NCBI RefSeq assembly: GCF_045679545.1
Contig: NZ_CP166194.1
Coordinates: 2,294,001 to 2,358,000, forward strand
Length of the DNA stretch: 64,000 nt
DNA from: Enterovibrio sp045679545
GTDB lineage: Bacteria > Pseudomonadota > Gammaproteobacteria > Enterobacterales > Vibrionaceae
Direction: 5' to 3'
Of the stretch, positions 55,348 to 64,000 are shown one piece after another. The position numbers and the translations under genes are program-made. How positions within the stretch are numbered: position 1 is the stretch's first letter; each line of letters starts with the position of its first letter. The notes under the pieces are model-generated. The model was not told where the DNA came from, did no database searches, and saw nothing but the letters and a program-made list of their open reading frames with translations.

Positions 55348-55395
55348 ATGCAAAAAACACTAATGACCATTCACCACCATCATCATCCTGAGTAG
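55348..55395 (+). CDS. hisL: his operon leader peptide HisL
   Basis: The 15-codon leader reads MQKTLMTIHHHHHPE, with five His codons in a row followed by Pro, Glu and stop. A run of His codons lets ribosome stalling report charged tRNA-His levels. E. coli HisL has seven consecutive His codons. The leader is followed by an attenuator 80 nt later and by hisG. The frame is too short for normal ORF calls. A ribosome site is visible as GAGAGAAGAC. Confidence 0.93.
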   Translation: MQKTLMTIHHHHHPE

Positions 55396-55476
55396 TCTTT
55401 CGGGTAGATTGGTTTCGACTGGAAGACAGGGATTTAGGTTCTTCCAACGGTCATTATAGTGAATACAAGATTCAGA

Positions 55477-55507
55477 CCCCCGGAAGCGAACCTTCCGGGG
55501 GTTTTTT
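55477..55507 (+). terminator. his attenuator
   Basis: The perfect 10-bp stem CCCCCGGAAG / CTTCCGGGGG has a CGAAC loop and is followed by six T residues. It lies between hisL and hisG, as expected for transcription attenuation. An alternative antiterminator should involve the 55396-55476 segment, which I did not fold. Confidence 0.93.
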
Positions 55508-55581
55508 ACATTTTAGGATTAAAAATTGTGCCAGCGTCTTCTAGAAGGAAGCGCTGAAACCAAAGATACAGGGATTAGATC

Positions 55582-56478
55582 ATGCAAACAGAACGTCTAA
55601 GAATCGCAATACAGAAAAAAGGCCGTCTCGCCAAAGAGTGTTTTGAACTGCTAAAGCGCTGCGGTGTGAAAATCAACGTCTCTGGTGATCGTTTAGTCGC
55701 TCACGCAGAAAACATGCCCATCGACCTATTGCTGGTGCGCGATGATGATATCCCAGGCCTTATCATGGATGGTGTGGTTGATTTGGGTGTTATTGGTGAA
55801 AATGAACTGGAAGAAGTGCGTTTAGAGCGCGTCAAAATGGGCGAGCCAAGTGAGTACAACAAACTTCGTCGCTTGGATTTTGGTGGTTGCCGCTTATCGG
55901 TTGCGGTCGAAAAAGATCAAGATTATAAAGGCCCACAAGATCTAGCGGGTCAACGTATTGCGACCACCTACCCCAACATTCTCAAAGCCTACCTCGATCA
56001 GAAAGATGTGAAATTCAGCACTTGTATGCTCAATGGCTCAGTAGAAGTTGCGCCTCGCGCAGGTCTTGCCGACGCGATTTGCGATCTCGTTTCTACGGGT
56101 GCGACCCTTGAAGCCAATGGCCTAAAAGAAGTCGAGGTTATTTTCCGTTCCAAAGCCGTGCTGATTCAGCGCACAGGCGAGTTTGCTAGCGACAAATCCG
56201 AGCTTATCGAACGTCTTCTTACCCGTATTAACGGCGTTATCCAAGCCAAAGAATCCAAATACATCATGCTGCATGCACCTAGTGAAACACTGGAGAAAAT
56301 TGTTGAGCTGCTGCCAGGTGCAGAAGACCCAACGATTTTGCCGTTGGCACATGACAAACAACGCGTTGCTGTTCATCTGGTAAGCACTGAAAATCTGTTC
56401 TGGGAAACCATGGAAAAACTGAAAGCACTAGGCGCAAGCTCTATTCTGGTGCTGCCAATTGAGAAGATGATGGAGTAA
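55582..56478 (+). CDS. hisG: ATP phosphoribosyltransferase HisG
   Basis: This enzyme performs the first step of histidine synthesis, joining ATP and PRPP. At 298 residues it is the long form with a C-terminal histidine-sensing domain. RIAIQKKGRL opens the protein and the PRPP loop region is ADAICDLVSTGATLEANGL. It is the first enzyme gene after the attenuator and is followed 3 nt later by hisD. Feedback inhibition by histidine is expected from the family. Confidence 0.97.
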   Translation: MQTERLRIAIQKKGRLAKECFELLKRCGVKINVSGDRLVAHAENMPIDLLLVRDDDIPGLIMDGVVDLGVIGENELEEVRLERVKMGEPSEYNKLRRLDFGGCRLSVAVEKDQDYKGPQDLAGQRIATTYPNILKAYLDQKDVKFSTCMLNGSVEVAPRAGLADAICDLVSTGATLEANGLKEVEVIFRSKAVLIQRTGEFASDKSELIERLLTRINGVIQAKESKYIMLHAPSETLEKIVELLPGAEDPTILPLAHDKQRVAVHLVSTENLFWETMEKLKALGASSILVLPIEKMME

Positions 56479-56481
56479 GCC

Positions 56482-57777
56482 ATGAAAACAGTGGTTTGGA
56501 AATCGCTCAGTGACCAGCAGAAGGAAAGTTCATTAGAACGCCCTGCTATTTCAGACAGTGCGTCAATTACTGAAGCCGTTCAACGCGTGATCAGCGATGT
56601 CCGTCAAGGCGGAGACGCCGCACTAAAAACGCTGACCGAGAAGTTCGATAAAGTGGTTCCTGAAAACATTCGTGTTCAGCAGGAAGAAATCGATGCCGCT
56701 GAGACTCGGTTAGGTGATGAGATTAAAGTGGCGCTCAAGCAAGCCTATGACAACATTGCCTGTTTCCATCAAGCTCAAAAAGCGCAGCCACTGACTGTCG
56801 AAACCATGCCCGGCGTGGTCTGTGAATTGGTTACTCGTCCTATCAATCGTGTTGGGTTATATATTCCAGGCGGCAGCGCACCGCTACCGTCAACCGTGTT
56901 GATGCTTGGCGTACCGTCGCAAATCGCAGGGTGTCGTAAAGTGGTGCTTTGTTCGCCACCACCTATCGCGGATGAGATCCTATACGTCGCGAAACTGTGT
57001 GGCATTGATGAAATCTACAACCTTGGTGGCGCGCAAGCAGTTGCTGCCATGGCGTATGGTTCAGAAACGGTTAGCAAGGTGGATAAGATTTTTGGCCCAG
57101 GCAATGCCTTTGTTACCGAAGCCAAACGTCAGGTGAGCAACGATCACCAAGGCGCGGCCATTGATATGCCTGCTGGCCCTTCTGAAGTGTTAGTGATTGC
57201 CGACGAAGACGCCGATGCCGATTTCGTTGCCGCAGATCTGCTGAGCCAAGCGGAGCATGGCCCGGACTCACAAGTGGTATTGCTGACACCTTCTCCTGTC
57301 ATGGCAGAAAAAGTGGCGGATGCCGTGCAGAAACAACTTAAGGTGCTTAGCCGTGCTGACATCGCCAGCCAAGCCTTGGGTTCGAGTATCATCATCATCG
57401 CTGATAGCCTGACGCAGTGTATTGCCATCTCGAACAATTACGGCCCTGAGCACTTGATTGTTCAGACCAAAAACCCGCGTGAACTTCTTCCGTTGCTCGA
57501 TAACGCAGGTTCAATTTTCTTGGGCGCTTGGTCGCCAGAATCTGTTGGCGATTATGCCTCTGGCACCAACCACGTGCTGCCAACCTATGGCTATACGCGT
57601 ACCTATTCAAGTCTCGGTTTGGCTGATTTCAGCAAGCGGATGACGGTTCAAGAGTTATCGGCCGATGGTCTGCAGGCACTTGCACCTACCGTGGTCGCCA
57701 TGGCCAACGCTGAAGGTTTAGATGCGCACCGCAATGCGGTCACGATTCGCGTCAACAAGCTTAATAAATTGCAATAA
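56482..57777 (+). CDS. hisD: Histidinol dehydrogenase HisD
   Basis: This enzyme oxidises histidinol to histidine in the final two steps. Its 431 residues match the family. PGGSAPLPSTVLM, FGPGNAFVTEAKRQV, DMPAGPSEVLVIAD, and ISNNYGPEHLIV with its catalytic residues are visible. The start at 56482 is 3 nt after hisG. Confidence 0.97.
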   Translation: MKTVVWKSLSDQQKESSLERPAISDSASITEAVQRVISDVRQGGDAALKTLTEKFDKVVPENIRVQQEEIDAAETRLGDEIKVALKQAYDNIACFHQAQKAQPLTVETMPGVVCELVTRPINRVGLYIPGGSAPLPSTVLMLGVPSQIAGCRKVVLCSPPPIADEILYVAKLCGIDEIYNLGGAQAVAAMAYGSETVSKVDKIFGPGNAFVTEAKRQVSNDHQGAAIDMPAGPSEVLVIADEDADADFVAADLLSQAEHGPDSQVVLLTPSPVMAEKVADAVQKQLKVLSRADIASQALGSSIIIIADSLTQCIAISNNYGPEHLIVQTKNPRELLPLLDNAGSIFLGAWSPESVGDYASGTNHVLPTYGYTRTYSSLGLADFSKRMTVQELSADGLQALAPTVVAMANAEGLDAHRNAVTIRVNKLNKLQ

Positions 57778-57791
57778 TTTTGGGGTGAGTG

Positions 57792-58838
57792 ATGGATATT
57801 GAAAAATTAGCTCGTAAGGATGTTCAGGCGTTGACCCCTTACATGTCTGCCCGCCGCTTAGGTGGCCAAGGTGATGTTTGGCTCAATGCCAATGAATCAC
57901 CGTTTAACAATGAGTACACCATCAACGGTGCTGGCCTTAATCGCTACAGCGAATGTCAGCCTGATGAACTTATCCGTGCCTATGCAGACTACGCAGGTGT
58001 GCGCCCAGAGCAAGTGCTCACCTCCCGCGGTGCCGATGAAAGTATTGAACTATTGGTTCGCACTTTCTGTGAAGCCGGCGAAGACAGTATTCTTTTCTGC
58101 CCGCCAACCTATGGCATGTATGCCATCAGTGCGGAAACCGCGGGTGTTGAGCGAAAAGTCGTTCCCCTGACTAACGAATGGCAGCTCGATCTGGCAGAGA
58201 TTGAAAACAACCTTGATAACGTCAAACTGGTTTTCGTTTGTAGCCCAAACAACCCAACAGGCAACTTGGTTGATCGCAACGACATTGAAGCGCTACTAGA
58301 AATGACAGCAGGTCGTGCGTTGGTTGTGATGGACGAAGCCTATATTGATTTTTGCCCTGAAGCGTCAACCGTTGATCTGCTGGTTCGCTATCCAAACCTT
58401 GCGATTTTACGCACCCTGTCAAAAGCCTTTGCGCTCGCTGGCTTACGCTGTGGTTTTACCATCGCGAATCCGCAAGTTATTCAGTTGATGCAAAAAGTCA
58501 TCGCGCCTTATCCGGTGCCAGTACCCGTGACAGAAATTGCTTGTCAGGCACTGTCTGAAGCAGGCCTTGCACGCATGAAATACCAAGTGTTGGATCTCAG
58601 TGCTAACCGCGCTTATCTTCAAGCCGGTCTTTCCATGTTACCGGGTGTTCAGGTGTTTGATGGCTATGCTAACTACCTGCTGGTGAAATTCGATGACGCG
58701 GAACTGCTGTTTACCGCCCTTTGGGACAACGGCATTATTCTTCGTCGCTCTCCGATTGAAGGCTGCATTCGTATCAGCATCGGCAACCGTGAAGAATGTG
58801 AAAAAACCCTGACCTTTATCCGCCAGCAACTGGCATAA
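57792..58838 (+). CDS. hisC: Histidinol-phosphate aminotransferase HisC
   Basis: This PLP enzyme makes histidinol phosphate from imidazole acetol phosphate. I choose ATG at 57792 rather than GTG at 57789; GGGGTGA lies upstream. The 348-residue product has NESPFNN, CSPNNPTGN, the VMDEAYIDF motif and RTLSKAFALAGLRCGF with the PLP Lys. It lies 14 nt after hisD. Confidence 0.97.
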   Translation: MDIEKLARKDVQALTPYMSARRLGGQGDVWLNANESPFNNEYTINGAGLNRYSECQPDELIRAYADYAGVRPEQVLTSRGADESIELLVRTFCEAGEDSILFCPPTYGMYAISAETAGVERKVVPLTNEWQLDLAEIENNLDNVKLVFVCSPNNPTGNLVDRNDIEALLEMTAGRALVVMDEAYIDFCPEASTVDLLVRYPNLAILRTLSKAFALAGLRCGFTIANPQVIQLMQKVIAPYPVPVPVTEIACQALSEAGLARMKYQVLDLSANRAYLQAGLSMLPGVQVFDGYANYLLVKFDDAELLFTALWDNGIILRRSPIEGCIRISIGNREECEKTLTFIRQQLA

Positions 58839-58863
58839 AGAGCGAAACGAAAAGGAATTTGTA

Positions 58864-59931
58864 GTGAAAGAAAAAATCCTCTTTATTGACCGAGATGGCA
58901 CACTGATTGTCGAGCCACCTGTTGATTTTCAAGTCGACCGCCTCGACAAACTCAAGTTAGAGCCTGATGTCATTCCTGCTCTGCTTTCGCTTCAGGATGC
59001 CGGTTACAAGCTGGTGATGGTCACCAACCAAGACGGTTTGGGTACCGACAGTTACCCACAAGCTGATTTCGATGCGCCACATAATATGATGATGGAGATT
59101 TTCGAATCTCAAGGCGTGAAGTTTGCTGACGTTTTGATTTGTCCGCACTTCGACCACGAAGGATGTAGCTGCCGCAAACCCAAGCTGGGCTTGGTGAAAG
59201 ACTACCTTCAGCAAGGCCGTGTGGATTTCAAGACGTCTGCCGTGATTGGCGATCGTCAAACCGATCTGCAATTGGCTGAGAACATGGCGATCCGTGGTAT
59301 TCAATACCACCCAGAAACCATGAACTGGAAACAAATCCTCAAAGATTTGACCACCTCCCCGCGCGTTGCTTCCGTGGTTCGTACCACCAAAGAAACCGAT
59401 ATTCGCATCACAGTGAACTTGGACGAAAGCGGCGGTAACAGTATCAGCACAGGCCTTGGCTTTTTTGATCACATGCTAGATCAAATCGCCACACACGGTG
59501 GTTTCCGCATGGAAGTTGCAGTAGAAGGTGACTTGCACATCGACGACCACCACACGGTGGAAGATACCGCGCTAGCGCTGGGGCAAGCACTAAAAGAAGC
59601 CCTTGGCAACAAACGCGGCATCGGCCGTTTTGGCTTTAGCCTGCCAATGGACGAATGCCTTGCACAATGCGCGTTAGATTTGTCGGGTCGCCCGTACCTG
59701 AAATTTGAAGCAACATTCTCGCAAGACAAAGTTGGCGATCTATCAACAGAAATGGTCGAACACTTCTTCCGCTCACTGACAGATACCATGGCTTGTACGC
59801 TTCACCTGTCTTCCAACGGTGATAACACGCACCACATCGTTGAAAGCCTGTTTAAGGCTTATGGCCGCACATTGCGCCAAGCAATCCGCGTTGAAGGCAA
59901 CGAGCTGCCAAGCAGCAAAGGCGTACTCTAA
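58864..59931 (+). CDS. hisB: Bifunctional histidinol phosphatase / imidazoleglycerol-phosphate dehydratase HisB
   Basis: The enterobacterial-type fusion carries two activities. Residues about 1-165 form a HAD phosphatase with DRDGTLI and zinc-ligand Cys/His in CPHFDHEGCSCRKP. Residues about 168-355 form the dehydratase, with GFFDHMLDQIATHGG, DDHHTVEDTALALG and THHIVESLFKA. The start is GTG at 58864, behind AAAAGGAATTT. The fused form is typical of gammaproteobacteria. Confidence 0.97.
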   Translation: MKEKILFIDRDGTLIVEPPVDFQVDRLDKLKLEPDVIPALLSLQDAGYKLVMVTNQDGLGTDSYPQADFDAPHNMMMEIFESQGVKFADVLICPHFDHEGCSCRKPKLGLVKDYLQQGRVDFKTSAVIGDRQTDLQLAENMAIRGIQYHPETMNWKQILKDLTTSPRVASVVRTTKETDIRITVNLDESGGNSISTGLGFFDHMLDQIATHGGFRMEVAVEGDLHIDDHHTVEDTALALGQALKEALGNKRGIGRFGFSLPMDECLAQCALDLSGRPYLKFEATFSQDKVGDLSTEMVEHFFRSLTDTMACTLHLSSNGDNTHHIVESLFKAYGRTLRQAIRVEGNELPSSKGVL

Positions 59932-59942
59932 GGAGAGATAGT

Positions 59943-60545
59943 ATGAGCGACGCAAAGATTGTCATTATTGATACCGGATGCGCCAACGTCAGCTCTGTGC
60001 GTTTTGCCATAGAGCGCTTAGGTTACGACGTGACGATTAGTCGTGACCCTGCTGTGGTTCTCGCCGCTGACAAATTATTATTGCCCGGTGTCGGTACAGC
60101 AACAGAAGCGATGAAAAACCTTGAAGAACGCGACTTGATCTCGCTCGTTCGCGACGTCAAACAGCCATTACTTGGCATTTGTTTGGGCATGCAGCTTTTG
60201 GGCAAGTCATCACAAGAAGGCAAAGCAATCGTTAACTGCCTTGGCCATGTTGACGCTGACACCACACTGATGGAAACCGGTAATTTGCCGCTTCCTCACA
60301 TGGGTTGGAATACGGTCACTCCCGTAAATAACCACCCCCTGTTCAAAGATATTCCTGAGAACAGCTACTTCTATTTCGTACATAGCTACGCCATGCCAGT
60401 GGGCGATTACACCATTGGCCAATGTGACTACGACAAGCCGTTTAGCGCTGCAGTACAAAACGGCAACTATTACGGCGTTCAGTTCCACCCAGAGCGTTCG
60501 AGCAAAGTTGGGGCGCAGCTGATCAAAAACTTTTTGGAGTTATAA
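59943..60545 (+). CDS. hisH: Imidazole glycerol phosphate synthase amidotransferase subunit HisH
   Basis: This glutaminase supplies ammonia to HisF. The 200-residue protein has the class I catalytic Cys in LLGICLGMQLL and His/Glu in GVQFHPERSS. The start follows AAGGAGAG. hisA starts 2 nt after its stop. Confidence 0.97.
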   Translation: MSDAKIVIIDTGCANVSSVRFAIERLGYDVTISRDPAVVLAADKLLLPGVGTATEAMKNLEERDLISLVRDVKQPLLGICLGMQLLGKSSQEGKAIVNCLGHVDADTTLMETGNLPLPHMGWNTVTPVNNHPLFKDIPENSYFYFVHSYAMPVGDYTIGQCDYDKPFSAAVQNGNYYGVQFHPERSSKVGAQLIKNFLEL

Positions 60546-60547
60546 GG

Positions 60548-61285
60548 ATGATAATTCCTGCTTTAGATTTGATTGATGGACAAGTCGTCCGTCTTTATCA
60601 AGGCGATTACGGCCAAGTCACCGAATACAAAGTTGACCCTCGTGAGCAATTCGCGCTGTACCACAATGCAGGCGCAAACTGGCTACATTTGGTCGATTTG
60701 ACCGGTGCAAAAGACACCACAGCGCGTCAGCTTTCTATTATCGAATCCTTGATTGAAAGCACCCCCGCGAATATTCAAATTGGCGGTGGCGTACGCAAAG
60801 AAAGCGACGTTGTCGAACTGCTGCGTGCTGGTGCTAAGCGTGTGGTCATTGGTTCAACAGCCGTAAGGCAACCTGAAATTGTAAAAGGCTGGATGACGAA
60901 ATACGGCGCCGAACACATTGTGCTGGCACTGGACATCAATATCGATGAAAACGGCAATCGCATGGTCGCGGTATCAGGCTGGCAAGAAGATTCCGGCGTA
61001 ACTATTGAAGCACTGCTGGAAGATTTCCTCACAGTGGGATTAAAGCATGTTTTGTGTACCGACATTTCCCGTGACGGCACATTGGCTGGTTCCAACGTTG
61101 AGCTCTACAAAGATCTTTGCGCGGCTTACCCGCAGGTTCAATTTCAATCTTCAGGTGGCATTGGTTCTCTGGCAGACATAGACGCGCTTAAAGGCACTGG
61201 CGTTGCGGGTGTTATCGTGGGTCGCGCCCTGCTAGACGGCAAATTCACCGCAGAGGAGGCATTCGCATGTTGGCAAGAAGAATAA
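60548..61285 (+). CDS. hisA: Phosphoribosylformimino-AICAR ribotide isomerase HisA
   Basis: This TIM-barrel isomerase performs the fourth step of histidine synthesis. MIIPALDLIDGQVVRLYQGD starts the 245-residue protein and carries the catalytic Asp. VCTDISRDGTLAGSNVEL holds the second catalytic region and phosphate-binding loops follow. It overlaps hisF by 19 nt. Confidence 0.97.
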   Translation: MIIPALDLIDGQVVRLYQGDYGQVTEYKVDPREQFALYHNAGANWLHLVDLTGAKDTTARQLSIIESLIESTPANIQIGGGVRKESDVVELLRAGAKRVVIGSTAVRQPEIVKGWMTKYGAEHIVLALDINIDENGNRMVAVSGWQEDSGVTIEALLEDFLTVGLKHVLCTDISRDGTLAGSNVELYKDLCAAYPQVQFQSSGGIGSLADIDALKGTGVAGVIVGRALLDGKFTAEEAFACWQEE

Positions 61286-62040
61286 TTCCCTGCCTAGACG
61301 TTCGTGATGGTCAAGTTGTCAAAGGCGTTCAGTTTCGTAACCACGAAATCATTGGTGACATCGTCCCACTTGCTGCACGCTATGCGGCTGAAGGCGCTGA
61401 CGAATTGGTGTTTTACGATATTACCGCATCAAGCGATGGTCGCGTCGTAGACAAAAGCTGGGTCGCACGTGTTGCCGAAGTGATTGATATTCCTTTCTGC
61501 GTGGCTGGTGGCATCAAAACCGCCGAAGATGCACAGCGCATACTGGAATTTGGTGCAGACAAGATTTCCATCAATTCCCCTGCCCTAGCGAACCCAGAAC
61601 TTATCACTGAGCTTGCCGAAAAGTTCGGCGTGCAGTGCATTGTTGTCGGCATTGATTCTTACTACGACAAAGACACGGGTAAATACCAGGTTTACCAATT
61701 CACTGGCGACGAAGCACGTACCAAGGCCACCAAGTGGGAAACCCGCGATTGGGTGCAGGAAGTGCAAAAGCGCGGCGCAGGTGAAATCGTGTTAAACATG
61801 ATGAACCAAGATGGCGTGCGCAATGGTTACGATCTTGAGCAGCTCAACATGGTGCGCGAAGTGTGCCACGTGCCTTTGATTGCATCGGGTGGTGCTGGTG
61901 AAATGGTGCACTTTGCCGAAGCATTCAACAAAACTAACGTTGATGGCGCACTGGCAGCCTCCGTATTCCACAAGCAAATCATCAACATTGGTGAGCTAAA
62001 ACAATACTTAAAACAACAAGACGTGGAGATCCGCTTATGA
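61267..62040 (+). CDS. hisF: Imidazole glycerol phosphate synthase cyclase subunit HisF
   Basis: This TIM-barrel cyclase works with HisH to make imidazole glycerol phosphate and AICAR. The 257 residues start MLARRIIPCLDVRDGQVVKG with the catalytic Asp; VLNMMNQDGVRNGYDL holds the second Asp. The start at 61267 has AGAGGAGG seven nt upstream, inside hisA. Confidence 0.97.
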   Translation: MLARRIIPCLDVRDGQVVKGVQFRNHEIIGDIVPLAARYAAEGADELVFYDITASSDGRVVDKSWVARVAEVIDIPFCVAGGIKTAEDAQRILEFGADKISINSPALANPELITELAEKFGVQCIVVGIDSYYDKDTGKYQVYQFTGDEARTKATKWETRDWVQEVQKRGAGEIVLNMMNQDGVRNGYDLEQLNMVREVCHVPLIASGGAGEMVHFAEAFNKTNVDGALAASVFHKQIINIGELKQYLKQQDVEIRL

Positions 62041-62675
62041 GCCAGACAGATGGAACTGCCGCACTGGCTGAACGTATTGATTGGGAAAAGATCAACGGTC
62101 TCGTGCCTGCGGTTGTACAAAATGCAAAAAGCGGACAAGTGCTGATGCTGGGTTACATGAACCAAGATGCGCTAGCCAAAACCCTCGAAACCGAGCAAGT
62201 CACATTCTGGTCTCGCACCAAGGAGCGCCTTTGGACCAAGGGTGAAACCTCCGGTAACGTGCTGCAGCTTAAACACATTGACTTGGATTGCGACAAAGAC
62301 ACCTTGCTGGTGCAAGTCGATCCTATCGGCCCAACCTGCCACCTTGGCACCGAAAGCTGCTTTGGCGAAGATGATGCAAACAAGCCTGCTCTGGTGTTCC
62401 TTCATCAATTGGAGCAAGTGTTGGCATCCCGTCGAGGATCCGATCCTTCTACGTCTTACACCGCGTCCCTTTACGCTAAGGGTACCAAACGTATTTCGCA
62501 GAAAGTGGGCGAAGAAGGCGTCGAAGTCGCGCTTGCAGCGACGTCGGGCGATAAGGAGGAATTGATCAACGAATCCGCCGACCTGATGTACCACCTGATG
62601 GTATTGCTGCAAGATCAAGATTTCTGCTTGCAAGATGTGGCGAACAAACTGAAAGAGCGCCATAAGTCATCATAA
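62037..62675 (+). CDS. hisI: Bifunctional PRA-CH/PRA-PH enzyme HisIE
   Basis: This fusion performs two early steps, pyrophosphohydrolase and cyclohydrolase. Residues about 1-115 form the cyclohydrolase, with LMLGYMNQDALA, WSRTKERLWTKGETSGN and Cys ligands in DLDCDKDT and GPTCHLGTESCF. Residues about 120-212 form the HisE domain, with KVGEEGVEVALAA and ESADLMYHLMVLL. It overlaps hisF by 4 nt and ends the operon. Confidence 0.97.
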   Translation: MSQTDGTAALAERIDWEKINGLVPAVVQNAKSGQVLMLGYMNQDALAKTLETEQVTFWSRTKERLWTKGETSGNVLQLKHIDLDCDKDTLLVQVDPIGPTCHLGTESCFGEDDANKPALVFLHQLEQVLASRRGSDPSTSYTASLYAKGTKRISQKVGEEGVEVALAATSGDKEELINESADLMYHLMVLLQDQDFCLQDVANKLKERHKSS

Positions 62676-62695
62676 TCCCTGATAACGTCGGCACG

Positions 62696-62730
62696 ATGAG
62701 GCAACTTCATGAGAAGTTGCCTTTTTTTTC
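62696..62730 (+). terminator. Terminator of the his operon
   Basis: AGGCAACTTC-ATGA-GAAGTTGCCT is followed by eight T residues, about 22 nt after hisIE. Confidence 0.93.
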
Positions 62731-62911
62731 GACACCTAATCACGCTGTAGGCATTTTTCCATCAATTGCATAGCCACACTAAGATAAAATACGTTTTGAA
62801 ATATTAACTCACTTGCAAAGTTCACCTTTCAGTAATTTCTGCCCTAGTCGAAAATTCGGCATCAAACTTGCTGGTTATCCGGATGTGTTTTGCGTAAAAG
62901 ATCGAGAACAG

Positions 62912-64000
62912 ATGCATAGCTATAGTCGACAATCTATCAATCAAGCTGACATAGAGTCAGTGATTGCAGCATTACAATCTGAGTTTGTGACTCAAGGGCC
63001 TAGAGTTCTAGAATTTGAGAATGCGGTAAAAGTCATGGTTGGTGCTGAATTTGCTATTGCCGCCAACAGCGCGACCTCCAGCCTTCACCTTGCCTGTTTA
63101 GCGTTAGGCTTAAGCGCTGGTCAGCGCCTTTGGACATCGCCAAATACCTTTGTTGCCTCGGCGAACTGTGGGCTTTACTGTGGCGCAGAGGTCGACTTTG
63201 TCGATATCGACCCTGTCTCCTATAACCTTTGCCCTGAAAAGCTGGCAGAAAAACTTGCGCTAGCGGAACAAGAAAACACCTTGCCGCACATCTTGGTTGC
63301 CGTACACATGTGCGGCCAAAGCTGCGATATGGAAGCGATCCATCGCTTATCAAAGCAGTACGGTTTCAAGGTGATTGAAGATGCTTCCCATGCCATTGGT
63401 GGGCGCTATCAGGGGGGCTATATTGGTAGTTGTCGTTACAGCGACATCACGGTATTTAGTTTCCATCCCGTCAAAATCATCACCACCGCCGAAGGTGGCA
63501 TGGCGCTTACCAATGACCCAGCACTTGCCAAAGCATTAGAAAGCCTGCGCAGTCATGGCGTGACTCGAGACCCCGCCGAGCTTGTCGATGCTGGGCAAGG
63601 CGCTTGGTATTACGAACAGCAAAGTCTGGGTTACAACTTCCGCATGACAGATCTTCAAGCGGCTCTAGGCGTATCTCAATTGACTCGTCTCGATGAGTTT
63701 GTCAAACGCCGAAATGCACTTGCACATCGCTACAACTGCTTACTCGAGAACCTACCACTGGCTACGCCGACACTACTCGAGTCGTGCGAATCGGCATGGC
63801 ATTTGTATGTCATTCAGTTAGCGGAACCGGATTGCCGCCGCCACGTCTTCGATACGCTGCGGGCAAAAGGGATTGGCGTGCATGTTCACTATATTCCTGT
63901 GCACACACAGCCCTATTATCGGGAACTTGGTTTCGATTGGGGCCGATTCCCTGTTGCTGAAAATTATTACCACGCTGCGCTAAGTCTGCCGCTGTTTTTT
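62912..64000 (+). CDS. pseC: PseC-like DegT/DnrJ/EryC1 sugar aminotransferase, partial at window end
   Basis: This PLP enzyme probably forms UDP-4-amino-4,6-dideoxy-N-acetyl-altrosamine in pseudaminic acid synthesis. 363 codons are visible with no stop before the window end. The start is ATG at 62912, giving MHSYSRQSINQADIESVIAA, which matches the PseC N-terminus (YSRQSI, later EFVTQGP). ANSATSSLHLACLAL binds the cofactor, IEDASHAIGG holds the PLP Asp, and FSFHPVKIITTAEGGMAL contains the Schiff-base Lys. No strong ribosome site is seen. It probably opens a glycan gene cluster. Other DegT enzymes of nucleotide-sugar pathways remain possible. Confidence 0.85.
   Translation, partial: MHSYSRQSINQADIESVIAALQSEFVTQGPRVLEFENAVKVMVGAEFAIAANSATSSLHLACLALGLSAGQRLWTSPNTFVASANCGLYCGAEVDFVDIDPVSYNLCPEKLAEKLALAEQENTLPHILVAVHMCGQSCDMEAIHRLSKQYGFKVIEDASHAIGGRYQGGYIGSCRYSDITVFSFHPVKIITTAEGGMALTNDPALAKALESLRSHGVTRDPAELVDAGQGAWYYEQQSLGYNFRMTDLQAALGVSQLTRLDEFVKRRNALAHRYNCLLENLPLATPTLLESCESAWHLYVIQLAEPDCRRHVFDTLRAKGIGVHVHYIPVHTQPYYRELGFDWGRFPVAENYYHAALSLPLFF

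Noticed and set aside
55364..55390. His-tag-like artefact or vector sequence
   Set aside because: The His run is in a native leader peptide with an attenuator directly before hisG.
63054..63353. 99-residue minus-strand ORF near the window end
   Set aside because: It lies inside the pseC-like frame, which is open to the window end and carries PLP motifs.

Overview
This window looks like chromosomal DNA of a marine gammaproteobacterium, most likely in the Vibrionaceae (possibly near Grimontia, Enterovibrio or Photobacterium). The assignment rests on recognised gene families and gene order: a VC2046/SO_2500-type protein, adhE beside a MarC-family gene, Vibrio-type pst permeases, a hisGDCBHAFI operon with a His-rich leader, and pseC. 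The genus cannot be fixed from sequence reading alone. Most of the window is core or niche-adaptation DNA. No phage, insertion sequence, CRISPR array or origin was seen.

Layout. (1) 1-12012: the 3' end of a very large type I secreted adhesin gene, followed by its ABC exporter, membrane-fusion protein, TolC-like pore, an OmpA-like lipoprotein and a LapD/BpfD-like degenerate GGDEF-EAL receptor. The order resembles the Shewanella bpf (Lap) operon, but no LapG/BpfG protease gene lies between the OmpA and LapD genes. (2) 12013-12554: tRNA-Ser(UGA) with a 191-bp duplicated 3' block carrying a tRNA stub and terminator. (3) 12673-19425: the pstSCAB phosphate transporter on the minus strand, a protein like a catalytically dead low-molecular-weight phosphatase, and a GAF-GGDEF diguanylate cyclase. 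(4) 19673-34827: mixed housekeeping genes, including a ferredoxin, a DUF1275 membrane protein, a YjgR-type ATPase, metY, a VC2046-like gene, a degenerate SDR, adhE/marC with FNR and CRP sites between them, an outer-membrane protein with a porin remnant beside it, cysS, ppiB, lpxH and an EAL-only protein.

(5) 34950-54253: a roughly 19-kb polyamine and omega-amino-acid island. It has a PotFGHI-type ABC importer, two glutamine-synthetase-like gamma-glutamylpolyamine synthetases, two FAD-dependent PuuB-like oxidases, a PuuC-like aldehyde dehydrogenase, a PuuD-like hydrolase, a PuuR-like HTH-cupin regulator, two class III aminotransferases and an MmsA-type semialdehyde dehydrogenase. Together these would take up putrescine-like amines, gamma-glutamylate and oxidise them, release the omega-amino acid and pass the carbon through semialdehydes to acyl-CoA. 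An alpha/beta hydrolase-OsmC fusion sits inside the island.

(6) 54336-62730: a YchJ protein, a small acidic ORF, then the his operon with leader peptide, attenuator and terminator. (7) 62912-64000: the start of a pseC-like sugar aminotransferase, cut by the window end and probably opening a surface-glycan locus. Functions are assigned by reading translated sequence and recalled family motifs; no database search was run.
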